Both the position numbers and the translations under genes were made by a program. Shown here piece by piece: positions 1 to 8,090 of a stretch of DNA of 33,852 nucleotides. The stretch comes from Polymorphobacter sp. (GTDB lineage Bacteria > Pseudomonadota > Alphaproteobacteria > Sphingomonadales > Sphingomonadaceae): assembly GCF_025362435.1 (NCBI RefSeq), contig NZ_JANYGL010000001.1, forward strand, positions 1-33,852. The letters are read 5' to 3'. Below the pieces are notes generated by a model, which was given only the letters and a program-made list of their open reading frames with translations, was not told the DNA's origin and did no database searches. Numbering within the stretch: the first letter of the stretch is position 1; each line of letters starts with the position of its first letter.

Positions 1-248
1 ATGGCAGATCTCCCGGGATGGGTCGGATGCTGAGACTATCGACGATACTGGGTCCGGGTCAAAGCCACTCGGACCTCCATTATCAATGTCATCCCGGCGA
101 AGGCCGGGACCCATGATCACCGTCTGCTGAGATCATGGGTCCCGGCCTTCGCCGGGATGACATTGATAATGGAGGTCCGAGTGGCTTTGACCCGGACCCA
201 GTATCGTCGATAGTCTCAGCATCCGACCCATCCCGGGAGATCTGCCAT
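1..248. repeat. Perfect 118-base inverted repeat at the window edge
   Basis: Bases 1-118 are the exact reverse complement of 131-248, leaving a 12-base loop (119-130). Every base pairs with base 249 minus its position, with no mismatch in the arms. The right arm holds the leader and first two start-codon bases of the gene at 247. The left arm mirrors this and reaches base 1, so the true arm may be longer. The centre coincides with a 72-base hairpin element that also occurs at 7926-7997. A fold-back copy made at that hairpin is the simplest explanation, but a real inverted duplication is possible. Confidence 0.97.
89..160. repeat. 72-base hairpin element (30-base arm, 12-base loop, 30-base arm)
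   Basis: The arms at 89-118 and 131-160 contain the core TCATCCCGGCGAAGGCCGGG and its complement. The same 30-12-30 design and a closely related loop occur in reverse orientation at 7926-7997, and a more diverged copy lies at 8091-8162. This looks like a REP-type dispersed extragenic palindrome. In the other two copies the arms differ from each other, whereas here they match exactly, which suggests the left arm is a copy of the right one. Confidence 0.8.
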
Positions 249-975
249 GTCGCGTCGTCACCGCTTCACCGCCGCAGCGCTGATCGCGCTCACCGCTTCG
301 TTTGTCCCCGCCGCGATCACCGCAGCGCGCGCGGTGCACCCGGCGCCCGCTCCAGCGACAGTCAACTGGCTCGACGTCGTCGTTGCCACCCCCGAGGGCG
401 GGTTCCGCCAGGGCAACCCCAACGCCAAGGTCAAGCTGCTCGAATTCGGCGCACTGACCTGCCCGCACTGCGCCGCTTTCGCGCGTGAGGGCGTCCCGGT
501 CCTGCGCGCGAAATATATCGCGACTGGCAAGGTCAGCTACGAATATCGCCCGTTCCTGCTCAACGGCGTCGACCTCGCCCCGGCGCTCCTCGTCCTCTGC
601 CAGCCACCCGCCGCCGCGATCAAGCTGATCGAGTCCCTTTACGATCAGCAGCAGGTCTGGCTCGAGCCGTTCAGGAAGCCGGTGCCCGACGATGTCCAGA
701 AAAAGATGGCCGCGCTGCCGCCAGAACAGCAGATCACCGCCTTCGCCGCCAACGGCGGTCTCGATGGCTTCATGCGGACGCGCGGCGTGACGCGGGCGGA
801 GTTCAACACGTGCACCAGCGACAAGTTCGGTATCGCCAAGCTCAACGGGATCCGGAAAGACGCCAACGATAATTACGGACTGACCAGCGTCACGACCTTC
901 GCGATCAACGGCAAGACGGTGCACGGCACATCGACGTGGACGCAGCTCGCTCCCGCGATCGACGCCGCGCTGTGA
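247..975 (+). CDS. DsbA-family thiol oxidoreductase paralogue lacking the cis-proline
   Basis: The 242-residue product has an N-terminal signal sequence (about residues 1-29, basic start then an Ala/Leu-rich core), so it is probably periplasmic. A thioredoxin-fold domain follows, with the DsbA-type active site CPHC at 72-75 and a second Cys pair at 118 and 189. It is close in sequence to the next gene, so the two are tandem duplicates. Where the neighbour has TPTF, containing the cis-proline conserved in thioredoxin folds, this protein reads VTTF (215-218), a Pro-to-Thr change at 216. That residue shapes the substrate site in the family, so activity may be altered. The ATG at 247 follows a GGGAGA purine stretch. 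DsbA-like genes often precede smc in alphaproteobacteria. The substrate is unknown. Confidence 0.88.
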   Translation: MSRRHRFTAAALIALTASFVPAAITAARAVHPAPAPATVNWLDVVVATPEGGFRQGNPNAKVKLLEFGALTCPHCAAFAREGVPVLRAKYIATGKVSYEYRPFLLNGVDLAPALLVLCQPPAAAIKLIESLYDQQQVWLEPFRKPVPDDVQKKMAALPPEQQITAFAANGGLDGFMRTRGVTRAEFNTCTSDKFGIAKLNGIRKDANDNYGLTSVTTFAINGKTVHGTSTWTQLAPAIDAAL

Positions 976-1065
976 ACCGCGTTTCCCGTTCGATCCGGGG
1001 GCTTTGACGGACGAGGGGTGCACCGGCTATTCACGCACGACGACCGCCAGCCAGGAACCCGCCGC

Positions 1066-1818
1066 ATGTCCCCCGCTTACCGTATTGCCGCCGTCGCCGC
1101 GGTCGCCGTTTTCACCCTGACCGCATGCGGCGACAATGCCTCGAAGGCGGCGCCTGCAGCGAAGTCGACGACGACTACCGCAGCAGCGGCGCCCGCCAAG
1201 GCCGACTGGCTCAACGTCATTACAATGACCCCCGACGGCGGGTTCCGGCAGGGTAACCCCGACGCCAAGGTCAAGCTGCTCGAATTCGGCTCGCTGACCT
1301 GCTCGCATTGCGGCGCGTTCGCGCACGAGGGCGTTCCCGAGCTGCGCGCCAAGTACATCGCGACCGGGAAAGTGAGCTACGAATACCGCACCTTCATCCT
1401 TAACGGGGTCGACTTCGCGCCGTCGCTGCTCGTCCGCTGCCAGCAGCCGGCTGCCGCGATCAAGCTGATCGATGCCTTCTACGACCAGCAGCCGGTGTGG
1501 ACGCTGCCGTTCACCAAGCCGCTCCCCGACGACGTCCAGAAGAAGCTCAGCACGTTGCCGCAGGAGCAGCAGATTACCGAATTCGCCGCGAACGGCGGGC
1601 TCGACGCCTTCATGCGGACGCGCGGGATGACGCGCGCCAAGTTCGACCAGTGCACCAGCGACAAGGCCGGGATCGCCGCGCTGACCGCGATCCGCGACGA
1701 GGCGACGAACAAGTACAAGCTCCAGGGGACGCCGACCTTCGTCATCAACGGCGTCGCCCAGGTCGACACGGCGAACTGGGCGAAGCTTAAGCCGCAGCTC
1801 GACGCCGCGCTGAGCTAG
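1066..1818 (+). CDS. DsbA-family thiol:disulfide oxidoreductase, predicted lipoprotein
   Basis: The 250-residue product starts with a lipoprotein signal: a hydrophobic stretch ending in the lipobox LTAC with Cys21, so it is probably lipid-anchored on the periplasmic side. A Thr/Ala-rich linker leads to a DsbA-like thioredoxin domain with active site CSHC (79-82), a second Cys pair (125 and 196) and the cis-proline motif TPTF (Pro223). All catalytic elements are present, unlike in the upstream paralogue. A GTG at 1018 is also in frame, but the ATG at 1066 has an AGGAA ribosome site and puts the signal peptide at the N-terminus, so I use it. The gene ends 26 bases before smc and may be cotranscribed with it. 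It likely forms or shuffles disulfides in exported proteins. Confidence 0.9.
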   Translation: MSPAYRIAAVAAVAVFTLTACGDNASKAAPAAKSTTTTAAAAPAKADWLNVITMTPDGGFRQGNPDAKVKLLEFGSLTCSHCGAFAHEGVPELRAKYIATGKVSYEYRTFILNGVDFAPSLLVRCQQPAAAIKLIDAFYDQQPVWTLPFTKPLPDDVQKKLSTLPQEQQITEFAANGGLDAFMRTRGMTRAKFDQCTSDKAGIAALTAIRDEATNKYKLQGTPTFVINGVAQVDTANWAKLKPQLDAALS

Positions 1819-1844
1819 GGTCAGAGGCAAGCGCCGGGGGGCGG

Positions 1845-4800
1845 GTGGAGTTTCAACGCCTTAGACTGGCCGGGTTCAAGTCGTTCGTCGAAGCGTGCGA
1901 GCTGCGGATCGAGCCCGGGCTGACCGGGGTCGTCGGGCCGAACGGCTGCGGCAAGTCGAACCTCCTCGAAGCGATCCGCTGGGTGATGGGCGAGGGGTCG
2001 GCGAAATCGCTGCGCGGCGGCGGCATGGACGACGTCATTTTTGCCGGCACCGGGGCGCGGCCGGGGCGTGACTTCGCCGAGGTGTTGCTGACGGTCGAGG
2101 ACAACGGGCAGACCCACGAGGTCGTCCGCCGGATCGAACGCGGCCTCGGCTCGGCGTACCGGCTCGACGGACGCGACGTTCGCGCTCGCGACGTGCAATT
2201 GCTGTTCGCCGACGCCGCGACCGGCGCGCATTCGCCCGCGCTTGTCAGCCAGGGGCGGATCGGCGCGATCATCGCCGCCAAGCCCGCCGAACGCCGCATC
2301 CTGCTCGAGGAAGCGGCAGGCATTTCCGGGCTCCACGTCCGCCGTCGCGAGGCCGAGATCCGCCTCAAGGCGACCGAGGCGAATTTGCTCCGCCTCGACG
2401 ACGTCATCGCCGCGCTCGACGCGCAGGCGGCGGCGCTCAAGCGGCAGGCACGCACCGCCGAGCGGTATCGGGTGCTGTCGGATCGCATTCGTGCCGCCGA
2501 GGGGGCGCTGCTGTTTGCGCGGTGGAGTGCGGCGCGAACAGCAGCGGCGAGTGCTCACGCTGCTGCGGCCGCTGCCGAGGCATCGGTCGTCGCCGCGACC
2601 CGCGATGCCGCGCGACTGGCGACGGCGCAGGCCGAAGCGGCGGTTGCGCTCCCCGAACTCCGTGTCGCCGAAGCGGGGGCGGCGGCGGCGGCGCAGGCGC
2701 TGGTCCAGGCGCAGCGGATACTGGCCGCGGAGGCGGAGGCGATCGCGCGCCGGTCGCGTGACCTCGCTGCGGCGGCGGTGACTTTGGCGCGCGACCGGGC
2801 GCGCGAGGACGGTCTGGCACGCGACGCGGCGGGGGCCCTAGAGCGTTTGGCGGGCGAAGCGGCGGCGCTTGAGGCGCTCGCGGCGAAGGCGAAGGCGGCG
2901 CTGCCCGAGGCGGCGAGCGCGGTCGAGCGGGCCGAACGGACCGCAGCGACGACTGAAAGCGCGTTGTCGACCGCGATCGAGGCGCATGCCCGCGCGGCGG
3001 CGTCGGCGCGGGCGGCGGAGGCGGCCTTGGCTACGGCCGAGGCGCGGCGGGCGAAGGCGGCGGGGGAGGCGGATCGACGCGACCGGGCGCGCGAGGACAT
3101 CGACTCCGCCGGACTCGACGCGCGCTGTGCCGCTGCGGCGGGGAGCCTTGATGAAACCGCCGCGCGCGTCGCCCGAGCCATCGCCGCGATTACCGAAGCC
3201 GACGAGTCCCGGAGGAGCGCCGACGCGGCGCGCGACGCTGCCAATGCTGAAGTCCTGACCGCGCGCGGTGACGCCGCCGGACTGACCGCCGAGCGTGATG
3301 CGCTGGCGCGGGTGCTTGCCGTGGGCGGGCCATCCGCCAGCCTGCTCGACCGGATCGAGGTTGCGGCGGGGGATGAGCGGGCGCTGGCGGCAGCGCTCGG
3401 CGACGATCTCTCAGCGGGGCTCGGCGAGGCAGCGAGCGGGCGGTTCTGGGTCGTCGCGCCGGGTGACGACGCGCCGCTGCCCGTTGGCGTCGAGCCGCTG
3501 CGCTGCACCGCGCCGCCCGAACTCGCACGGCGGCTGGCGGCGACCGGCATTGCCGCGCCCGACGACGCGCCCGGGCTCGCGGCGATGCTGCTGCCCGGCC
3601 AGCGGCTCGTCACCCGCGACGGCAAGATGTGGCGCTGGGACGGGTTTCGCGCGTTCGGCGGGCAGGGAGTCGCAACCGCCGAGCGGCTGATCCAGCGCAA
3701 CCGCCTCGCCGCCGTCGCGACCGAGCTGATCCCCGCTGAAGCCGCCCTCGCCGACGCGCGGACTGCGCTTGCTGCCGCCGAAACCGCTGCCCGGTCGGCG
3801 GGCGAAGCCGAACGTGCCGCCCGCGTCGAACGGACCGCCGCCGACCGCGCTCACGACGCCGCCCGCGCTGCGCTTGCTGCCGCGACCACCGAACGCGACC
3901 GCGCGGTCGCCCGGCGCGAGGCAAGCGACGCCGCGATTGCACGCCTGCGCGACGACGCCGCCGGGTTCGCCCGCGAGGTCGATGCCGCCCGCGCCGCCGC
4001 CGCCGAGATCACCGGGCTGCCGGGCCTCGCCGCCGCCGTCACGGAGGCGCGGGGCAGCGCCGAGACCGCCCGAGCGACCCTCGCCCGTGCCCGCGCCGAC
4101 CATGCGACGCTCGCCCGCGATCTCGACGCCGCCGTCGCCAGGCGCGCCGCGATCGCCGCCGATCGCGCCGCGTGGACCCGCGGCGCCGCCGCCAGCGCCG
4201 CGCAGATCGCCGAACTCGATGCCCGCACCGCCGCCGGGGATGCCGAGGCCGCAACCCTCGCCGCGCGCCCCGCCGAGATCGCCGCCGAACTCGCCGCACT
4301 GGCGACACGCGGCCACGCCGCCGATACCGCCCGCCGCGCCGCCGCCGACGCACTCGCCACCGCCGAAACCGGATCGCGCAGCCTCGACACCGAGGCCCGC
4401 GCAGTCGCCGAGACGCTGGCGACCGCGCGCGAGGCCCGCGCCCGCGCCGCCGCCGACGCCGAGCACGCGGGAACCCGAACGCGGGAGATCGAGGCGCAGT
4501 GCGGCGACCGTTTCGCCTGCTCGCCGCCGATGCTCGGGGTCGACGTCGCGGGCGACCCGGCGGCGCTCGCGCACGACTTCGAGACGCTGACCGCCGAGCG
4601 CGAGCGGATCGGCCCGGTCAACTTGCGCGCCGATCTCGAACTCGCCGAACTCGCCGCGACGAGCGAAGGCTCGGCGGCCGAGCGCGCCGAACTCGACACC
4701 GCCGTCGCTAGGCTGCGCGGCAGCATCGGCGCGCTCAACCGCGAGGGACGGGTGCGGCTGGTCGCGGCGTTCGAGGCGGTCGACGGCCATTTCCGCACCC

Positions 4801-5237
4801 TGTTCGGGACGCTGTTCGCCGGCGGCGCGGCGCATCTCGCGCTGATCGAATCGGACGATCCGCTCGAAGCCGGGCTCGAGATCATGGCGCAGCCGCCGGG
4901 CAAGAAGCTGCAATCGCTGACCTTGCTGTCGGGCGGCGAGCAGGCGTTGACCGCGACTGCGCTGATCTTCGCGCTGTTCCTGACGACCCCGTCGCCGCTG
5001 TGCGTCCTCGACGAGGTCGATGCGCCGCTGGACGACGCCAACGTCGAGCGCTTCTGCGACCTGCTCGACCGGATGGCCGAAACCACCGCGACGCGCTTCC
5101 TCATCGTCACCCACAACGCCGTGACGATGAGCCGGATGCACCGGCTGTACGGGGTGACGATGGCCGAGCCCGGGGTCAGCCAGCTCGTCTCGGTCGACCT
5201 CCGCGCCGCCGAGCACCTGCTCGCGGCGGCGGAGTGA
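1845..5237 (+). CDS. smc: Chromosome segregation ATPase SMC
   Basis: The 1130-residue condensin core subunit compacts and segregates the chromosome, normally with ScpA and ScpB. The N-terminal half of the ATPase head has the Walker A motif GPNGCGKS (31-38). Very Ala/Arg/Glu-rich coiled-coil arms follow, at about 160-480 and 620-960. They flank a hinge at about 490-600, which ends in a segment around LVTRDGKMWRWDGF typical of alphaproteobacterial SMCs. The C-terminal head half has the ABC signature LLSGGEQ (from about 1027) and the Walker B region VLDEVDAPLDD (from about 1054). Length fits the family. The start is GTG at 1845, giving the usual short lead-in (FQRLRLAGFKSF). Alanine codons are mostly GCG in the first coiled-coil arm and mostly GCC in the second. 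Confidence 0.97.
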   Translation: MEFQRLRLAGFKSFVEACELRIEPGLTGVVGPNGCGKSNLLEAIRWVMGEGSAKSLRGGGMDDVIFAGTGARPGRDFAEVLLTVEDNGQTHEVVRRIERGLGSAYRLDGRDVRARDVQLLFADAATGAHSPALVSQGRIGAIIAAKPAERRILLEEAAGISGLHVRRREAEIRLKATEANLLRLDDVIAALDAQAAALKRQARTAERYRVLSDRIRAAEGALLFARWSAARTAAASAHAAAAAAEASVVAATRDAARLATAQAEAAVALPELRVAEAGAAAAAQALVQAQRILAAEAEAIARRSRDLAAAAVTLARDRAREDGLARDAAGALERLAGEAAALEALAAKAKAALPEAASAVERAERTAATTESALSTAIEAHARAAASARAAEAALATAEARRAKAAGEADRRDRAREDIDSAGLDARCAAAAGSLDETAARVARAIAAITEADESRRSADAARDAANAEVLTARGDAAGLTAERDALARVLAVGGPSASLLDRIEVAAGDERALAAALGDDLSAGLGEAASGRFWVVAPGDDAPLPVGVEPLRCTAPPELARRLAATGIAAPDDAPGLAAMLLPGQRLVTRDGKMWRWDGFRAFGGQGVATAERLIQRNRLAAVATELIPAEAALADARTALAAAETAARSAGEAERAARVERTAADRAHDAARAALAAATTERDRAVARREASDAAIARLRDDAAGFAREVDAARAAAAEITGLPGLAAAVTEARGSAETARATLARARADHATLARDLDAAVARRAAIAADRAAWTRGAAASAAQIAELDARTAAGDAEAATLAARPAEIAAELAALATRGHAADTARRAAADALATAETGSRSLDTEARAVAETLATAREARARAAADAEHAGTRTREIEAQCGDRFACSPPMLGVDVAGDPAALAHDFETLTAERERIGPVNLRADLELAELAATSEGSAAERAELDTAVARLRGSIGALNREGRVRLVAAFEAVDGHFRTLFGTLFAGGAAHLALIESDDPLEAGLEIMAQPPGKKLQSLTLLSGGEQALTATALIFALFLTTPSPLCVLDEVDAPLDDANVERFCDLLDRMAETTATRFLIVTHNAVTMSRMHRLYGVTMAEPGVSQLVSVDLRAAEHLLAAAE

Positions 5238-5266
5238 GCGCGCGGGCAGGGGGCAAGGGCAAAAGG

Positions 5267-5295
5267 TTGACACTCCACCCCCCCGTGCCTAGACG
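5267..5295 (+). promoter_or_regulatory. Candidate housekeeping promoter of the atp (F0) operon
   Basis: A consensus -35 box TTGACA (5267-5272) is followed after 17 bases by TAGACG (5290-5295). The CCTAGAC context resembles the GCTANA-type -10 of alphaproteobacterial sigma-70 promoters. It lies in the only gap (5238-5364) between smc and atpI and about 70 bases before the atpI start. The -10 match is partial. Confidence 0.5.
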
Positions 5296-5364
5296 GGCCG
5301 GGCTTCGGCGGGCGACCGGCGAGGCTGTGCGGGGCTATTCCCGCCATCCGTCAGAGGAACCCAG

Positions 5365-5703
5365 GTGAGCCGCCCGCGTCCGACCGACGAGCTCGAGTCT
5401 CTCGAAGCTCGCCTGGCCGAGGCCAAGGCGCGGCACAATCCGGACCCGATGCGGGTGGCGAGTGGAGCCATGGGTCAGGGTTTCCGCTTTGCGCTGGAAA
5501 TCGTGATCACGACTGTCGTTGGCACCGCCATCGGCTGGCAGCTCGACAAATGGTTGGGCAGCAAGCCGTGGTTGATGCTGTTGTTCATGCTGCTGGGGCT
5601 GGCGGCGGGGTTCATCAATCTGTTTCGTGCGGTTTCCGCCGAGCAGAAATTGGTCGATGCCCAGCCGATCCCCCCATCGGTCCCAGATGACGTTGAGGAT
5701 TGA
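5365..5703 (+). CDS. atpI: ATP synthase assembly protein AtpI
   Basis: The 112-residue protein has a charged N-terminal half (about 1-45) and two membrane segments (about 47-66 and 72-91), the second around LMLLFMLLGLAAGFINLFR. This is the AtpI/AtpZ type encoded first in alphaproteobacterial F0 operons. AtpI assists assembly of the c-ring of F1F0 ATP synthase and has been linked to magnesium transport in some bacteria. The start is GTG at 5365, preceded by AGAGGAA. Its stop overlaps the atpB start. Confidence 0.85.
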   Translation: MSRPRPTDELESLEARLAEAKARHNPDPMRVASGAMGQGFRFALEIVITTVVGTAIGWQLDKWLGSKPWLMLLFMLLGLAAGFINLFRAVSAEQKLVDAQPIPPSVPDDVED

Positions 5704-6455
5704 AGTTGGTCCGTCCGCAGCTCGAACAGTTCGAAATCCACCGGATGGTCCCGGCGACGACGCTCGGCTACGACGTCTCGTTCACCAACGCGTCGTTGTT
5801 CATGCTGATCACGCTCGTCGGCGTCTGGGCGTTCCTGACGCTCGGCATGCGCCGCGCGACGCTCGTGCCGGGGCGCTGGCAGTCGGCGGTCGAGATGGTC
5901 CACGAATTCGTCGTCGGCATGGTCGACGAGAATATCGGCAGCAAGGGCCGCGCCTACGTTCCCTTCATCTTCGCGCTGTTCATCTTCATTTTGTTCGCCA
6001 ACATCCTCGGATTGTTGCCGTTCGCCTTCGCCGTCACCAGCCACATCTGGGTGACCTTCGCGTTCGCCGCGTTCATCTTCCTACTGTGCATCGGCATCGG
6101 CTTCGCCAAGCACGGCCTGCACTTCTTCGAGCTGTTCGTGCCGCCGCAGACCCCGGTCGTGCTGCTGCCGCTGATCGTCCTGATCGAGCTAATTTCGTTC
6201 CTGTCGCGGCCATTGACGCTGTCGGTCCGCCTGTTCGCCAACATGACCGCGGGGCACATCCTGCTCCAGGTCTTCGCCGGCTTCATTGTCAGCCTTGGGC
6301 TTGCCGGCGGCGCGTTCTGGCTGCTCGGCATCCTGCCGCTGGTGATGAACGTCGCGCTGTATGCGCTCGAATTGCTCGTCGCGGTGGTGCAGGCGTATGT
6401 CTTCGCACTGCTGACGTGTGTCTACCTCAACGATTCGATCAACCTCTCGCACTAA
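5700..6455 (+). CDS. atpB: F0F1 ATP synthase subunit a
   Basis: The 251-residue inner-membrane protein forms the proton half-channels of ATP synthase. It has several membrane helices. The diagnostic helix SVRLFANMTAGH carries the essential arginine (Arg177 here, equivalent to E. coli Arg210), which interacts with the c-ring carboxylate. Length is normal for the family. The likely start is TTG at 5700, overlapping the atpI stop (TTGA). Another TTG two codons later and an ATG at 5745 are in frame, so the exact N-terminus is uncertain. Confidence 0.95.
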   Translation: MKLVRPQLEQFEIHRMVPATTLGYDVSFTNASLFMLITLVGVWAFLTLGMRRATLVPGRWQSAVEMVHEFVVGMVDENIGSKGRAYVPFIFALFIFILFANILGLLPFAFAVTSHIWVTFAFAAFIFLLCIGIGFAKHGLHFFELFVPPQTPVVLLPLIVLIELISFLSRPLTLSVRLFANMTAGHILLQVFAGFIVSLGLAGGAFWLLGILPLVMNVALYALELLVAVVQAYVFALLTCVYLNDSINLSH

Positions 6456-6491
6456 CCGCCTGATTTACAAGGCGATCTCAAGGGAATGGAC

Positions 6492-6752
6492 ATGGACTCG
6501 ACAACCGCCAAGATCATCGCGTTGGGCAATGCCAACGCCGCCAAGCTGATCGGCGCCGGCATCGCCACCTTCGGGATGGGTCTCGCCGCTTTGGGCGTCG
6601 GCATCATCTTCGGCCTGTTCCTCCAGGGCGCACTGCGCAACCCCGCCGCCGCCAACTCGCAGCGCCCGAATCTGCTGTTCGGCTTCGCCGTGACCGAAGC
6701 GCTCGGCATCTTCTCGTTCCTCGTCGCGCTGATCCTGCTGTTCGTCGTCTAA
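6492..6752 (+). CDS. atpE: F0F1 ATP synthase subunit c
   Basis: The 86-residue hairpin proteolipid forms the rotor ring of ATP synthase. Two hydrophobic helices flank a polar loop around [11 protein letters not shown]. The second helix carries the proton-binding glutamate in VTEALGIF (Glu69 from this start). An ATG at 6486 is in frame two codons upstream, but the ribosome site AAGGGA (6480-6485) abuts it directly and sits 6 bases before the ATG at 6492, so the second start is preferred. The gene lies between subunits a and b', as usual in alphaproteobacteria. Confidence 0.95.
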   Translation: MDSTTAKIIALGNANAAKLIGAGIATFGMGLAALGVGIIFGLFLQGALRNPAAANSQRPNLLFGFAVTEALGIFSFLVALILLFVV

Positions 6753-6779
6753 GACCAGCGGTCACGAGGGGAGGGCGCA

Positions 6780-7280
6780 ATGCCTCAGTTTGATCCTTCG
6801 GTCGCGGTTCCGCAGATCGCGTGGCTGATCGCGGTGTTCGCGATCCTCTACCTGATCGTCCGCGCCGCGCTGCCCAAGGTCGAGCGCGTCACGCTCAACC
6901 GCGCCGGGGTGATCGGCGACGATCTCAACTTCGCTGAGACGGCGAAGTCGAGCGCGGGCGCCGTCATCGCCGAATATGAGGCGACGCTGGCAACCGCGCG
7001 CTCCGCGGCGATGAAGCTCGCCGCCGACGCCAAGACGGCGACGTCGGGCGAGACGGCGGCGAAGCTCAAGGAAGTCGAAGCCGGGCTTGCGGCGAAGACT
7101 TCGGGCGCCGCTGCACGGATCGAAGCCGCGAAGGGCGAGGCGCTCGCCAACCTCCGCGCTGTCGCCGAGGATGCGACCGCCGACATCGTCGAGCGGCTGA
7201 CCGGACGCCGTCCGGCGGCGGATGAAGTCGCGGCGAACGTCGACGCAGTCGCAACCACCAGCGCTGCGGTTGTGGCGTAA
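6780..7280 (+). CDS. atpF': F0F1 ATP synthase subunit b' (second b-type stalk subunit)
   Basis: The 166-residue protein has one N-terminal membrane helix (about 12-31, around AWLIAVFAILYLIVRAALP) and a long Ala/Glu/Lys-rich helix. This is the layout of the peripheral stalk b and b' subunits. Two different b-type genes in tandem are typical of alphaproteobacteria and cyanobacteria, where b and b' form a heterodimer that holds F1 against the a subunit. A strong ribosome site (GGGGAGG) precedes the ATG. The next gene follows after 9 bases. Confidence 0.9.
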   Translation: MPQFDPSVAVPQIAWLIAVFAILYLIVRAALPKVERVTLNRAGVIGDDLNFAETAKSSAGAVIAEYEATLATARSAAMKLAADAKTATSGETAAKLKEVEAGLAAKTSGAAARIEAAKGEALANLRAVAEDATADIVERLTGRRPAADEVAANVDAVATTSAAVVA

Positions 7281-7289
7281 GGATCAAAG

Positions 7290-7850
7290 ATGGCCGAACC
7301 CGTTCCCGAGATTGCCGGCGCCCCGACCACCGGCGGGACCGAGCAGCCGCACCAGCTCAAGTGGCTCGGCCTCGACGCCGAGGGCTATATCGCGATCGCC
7401 TTCGTCATTTTTATCGGGCTGCTGCTCTACGTCAAAGTCCCGAAGATGATCGCCGAAGCGCTCGACGGCCGCGCGACCAAGGTCCGCGCCGACCTCGACG
7501 AAGCCAAGCGCCTCCGCGCCGAAGCCGAGGCACTGCTCGCCGGGTACAAGGCGAAGGCCGAGACCGCCAGCCACGACGCCGAGCACATCCTGTCGACGGC
7601 CAAGACCGAGGCCGCCGCGATCGTCGCCGACGCCCAAGTCCAGGCCGAAGCAGTGATCGCCCGCCGCACCGCGCTTGCCGAAACCAAGATCGCCGCCGCC
7701 GAACGCGCCGCCGAAGCCTCGGTCCGCGCCCAGGCGGTCGACTTCGCGACAGCTGCGGCACGACGCATCATCGTGGCGCACGACGACCCGGCGGAAGCCG
7801 CCCGGCTGACGAGTGCTGCGATCAGCGAGCTCGATCGGCGCTTACACTAG
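7290..7850 (+). CDS. atpF: F0F1 ATP synthase subunit b
   Basis: The 186-residue stalk subunit has a Pro/Gly/Thr-rich N-terminus of about 30 residues, a membrane helix (about 33-53, around IAIAFVIFIGLLLYV) and a long charged, alanine-rich helix that dimerises with b'. It is the last gene of the F0 operon. The F1 genes (atpH, A, G, D, C) are not in the window, consistent with the split F0 and F1 operons of alphaproteobacteria. AAGGA precedes the ATG. No clear terminator hairpin with a T-run follows. Confidence 0.93.
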   Translation: MAEPVPEIAGAPTTGGTEQPHQLKWLGLDAEGYIAIAFVIFIGLLLYVKVPKMIAEALDGRATKVRADLDEAKRLRAEAEALLAGYKAKAETASHDAEHILSTAKTEAAAIVADAQVQAEAVIARRTALAETKIAAAERAAEASVRAQAVDFATAAARRIIVAHDDPAEAARLTSAAISELDRRLH

Positions 7851-7880
7851 CACCTCGACCGAGTTCCCGCGCGCGTAAAG

Positions 7881-7920
7881 CGCGGTCGCTCCATCAACAA
7901 CGCGGTCGCTCCATCAACAA
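7881..7920. repeat. Perfect 20-base tandem duplication
   Basis: CGCGGTCGCTCCATCAACAA occurs twice in direct succession (7881-7900 and 7901-7920), immediately upstream of a hairpin element. It could be a recent slippage or insertion scar, or an assembly duplication. Confidence 0.95.
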
Positions 7921-7925
7921 CATTG

Positions 7926-7997
7926 TCATCCCGGCGAAGGCCGGGACCCATGATCTCGACAGACGGTGATCTTGGGTCCCGGGCTTCGCCGGGGTCA
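7926..7997. repeat. 72-base hairpin element, copy 2
   Basis: The arms at 7926-7955 and 7968-7997 pair imperfectly around a 12-base loop. The reverse complement matches 89-160 closely, including the loop (ACCGTCTGTCGA here against ACCGTCTGCTGA there). The arm differences are real sequence divergence that the window-edge copy lacks. Confidence 0.85.
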
Positions 7998-8090
7998 CGG
8001 TCGTTGAGGTGAAAGGGACGCATCCTCCACCGCCGACCCGCTGCTCAGGCCACCAAACCTGTTCTAAAATCCATAGCAATCAAACGGGCG

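Noticed and set aside
1018-1065. GTG start at 1018 for the second DsbA-like gene
   Set aside because: It would put 16 polar residues before the lipoprotein signal peptide. The ATG at 1066 has a better ribosome site and places the signal at the N-terminus.
3411-5347. Very long minus-strand open frames (up to 620 codons) opposite smc
   Set aside because: They arise from the GC-rich, Ala-rich coding of smc, overlap each other in different frames, and encode Arg/Gly/Ala-rich sequence without family features.
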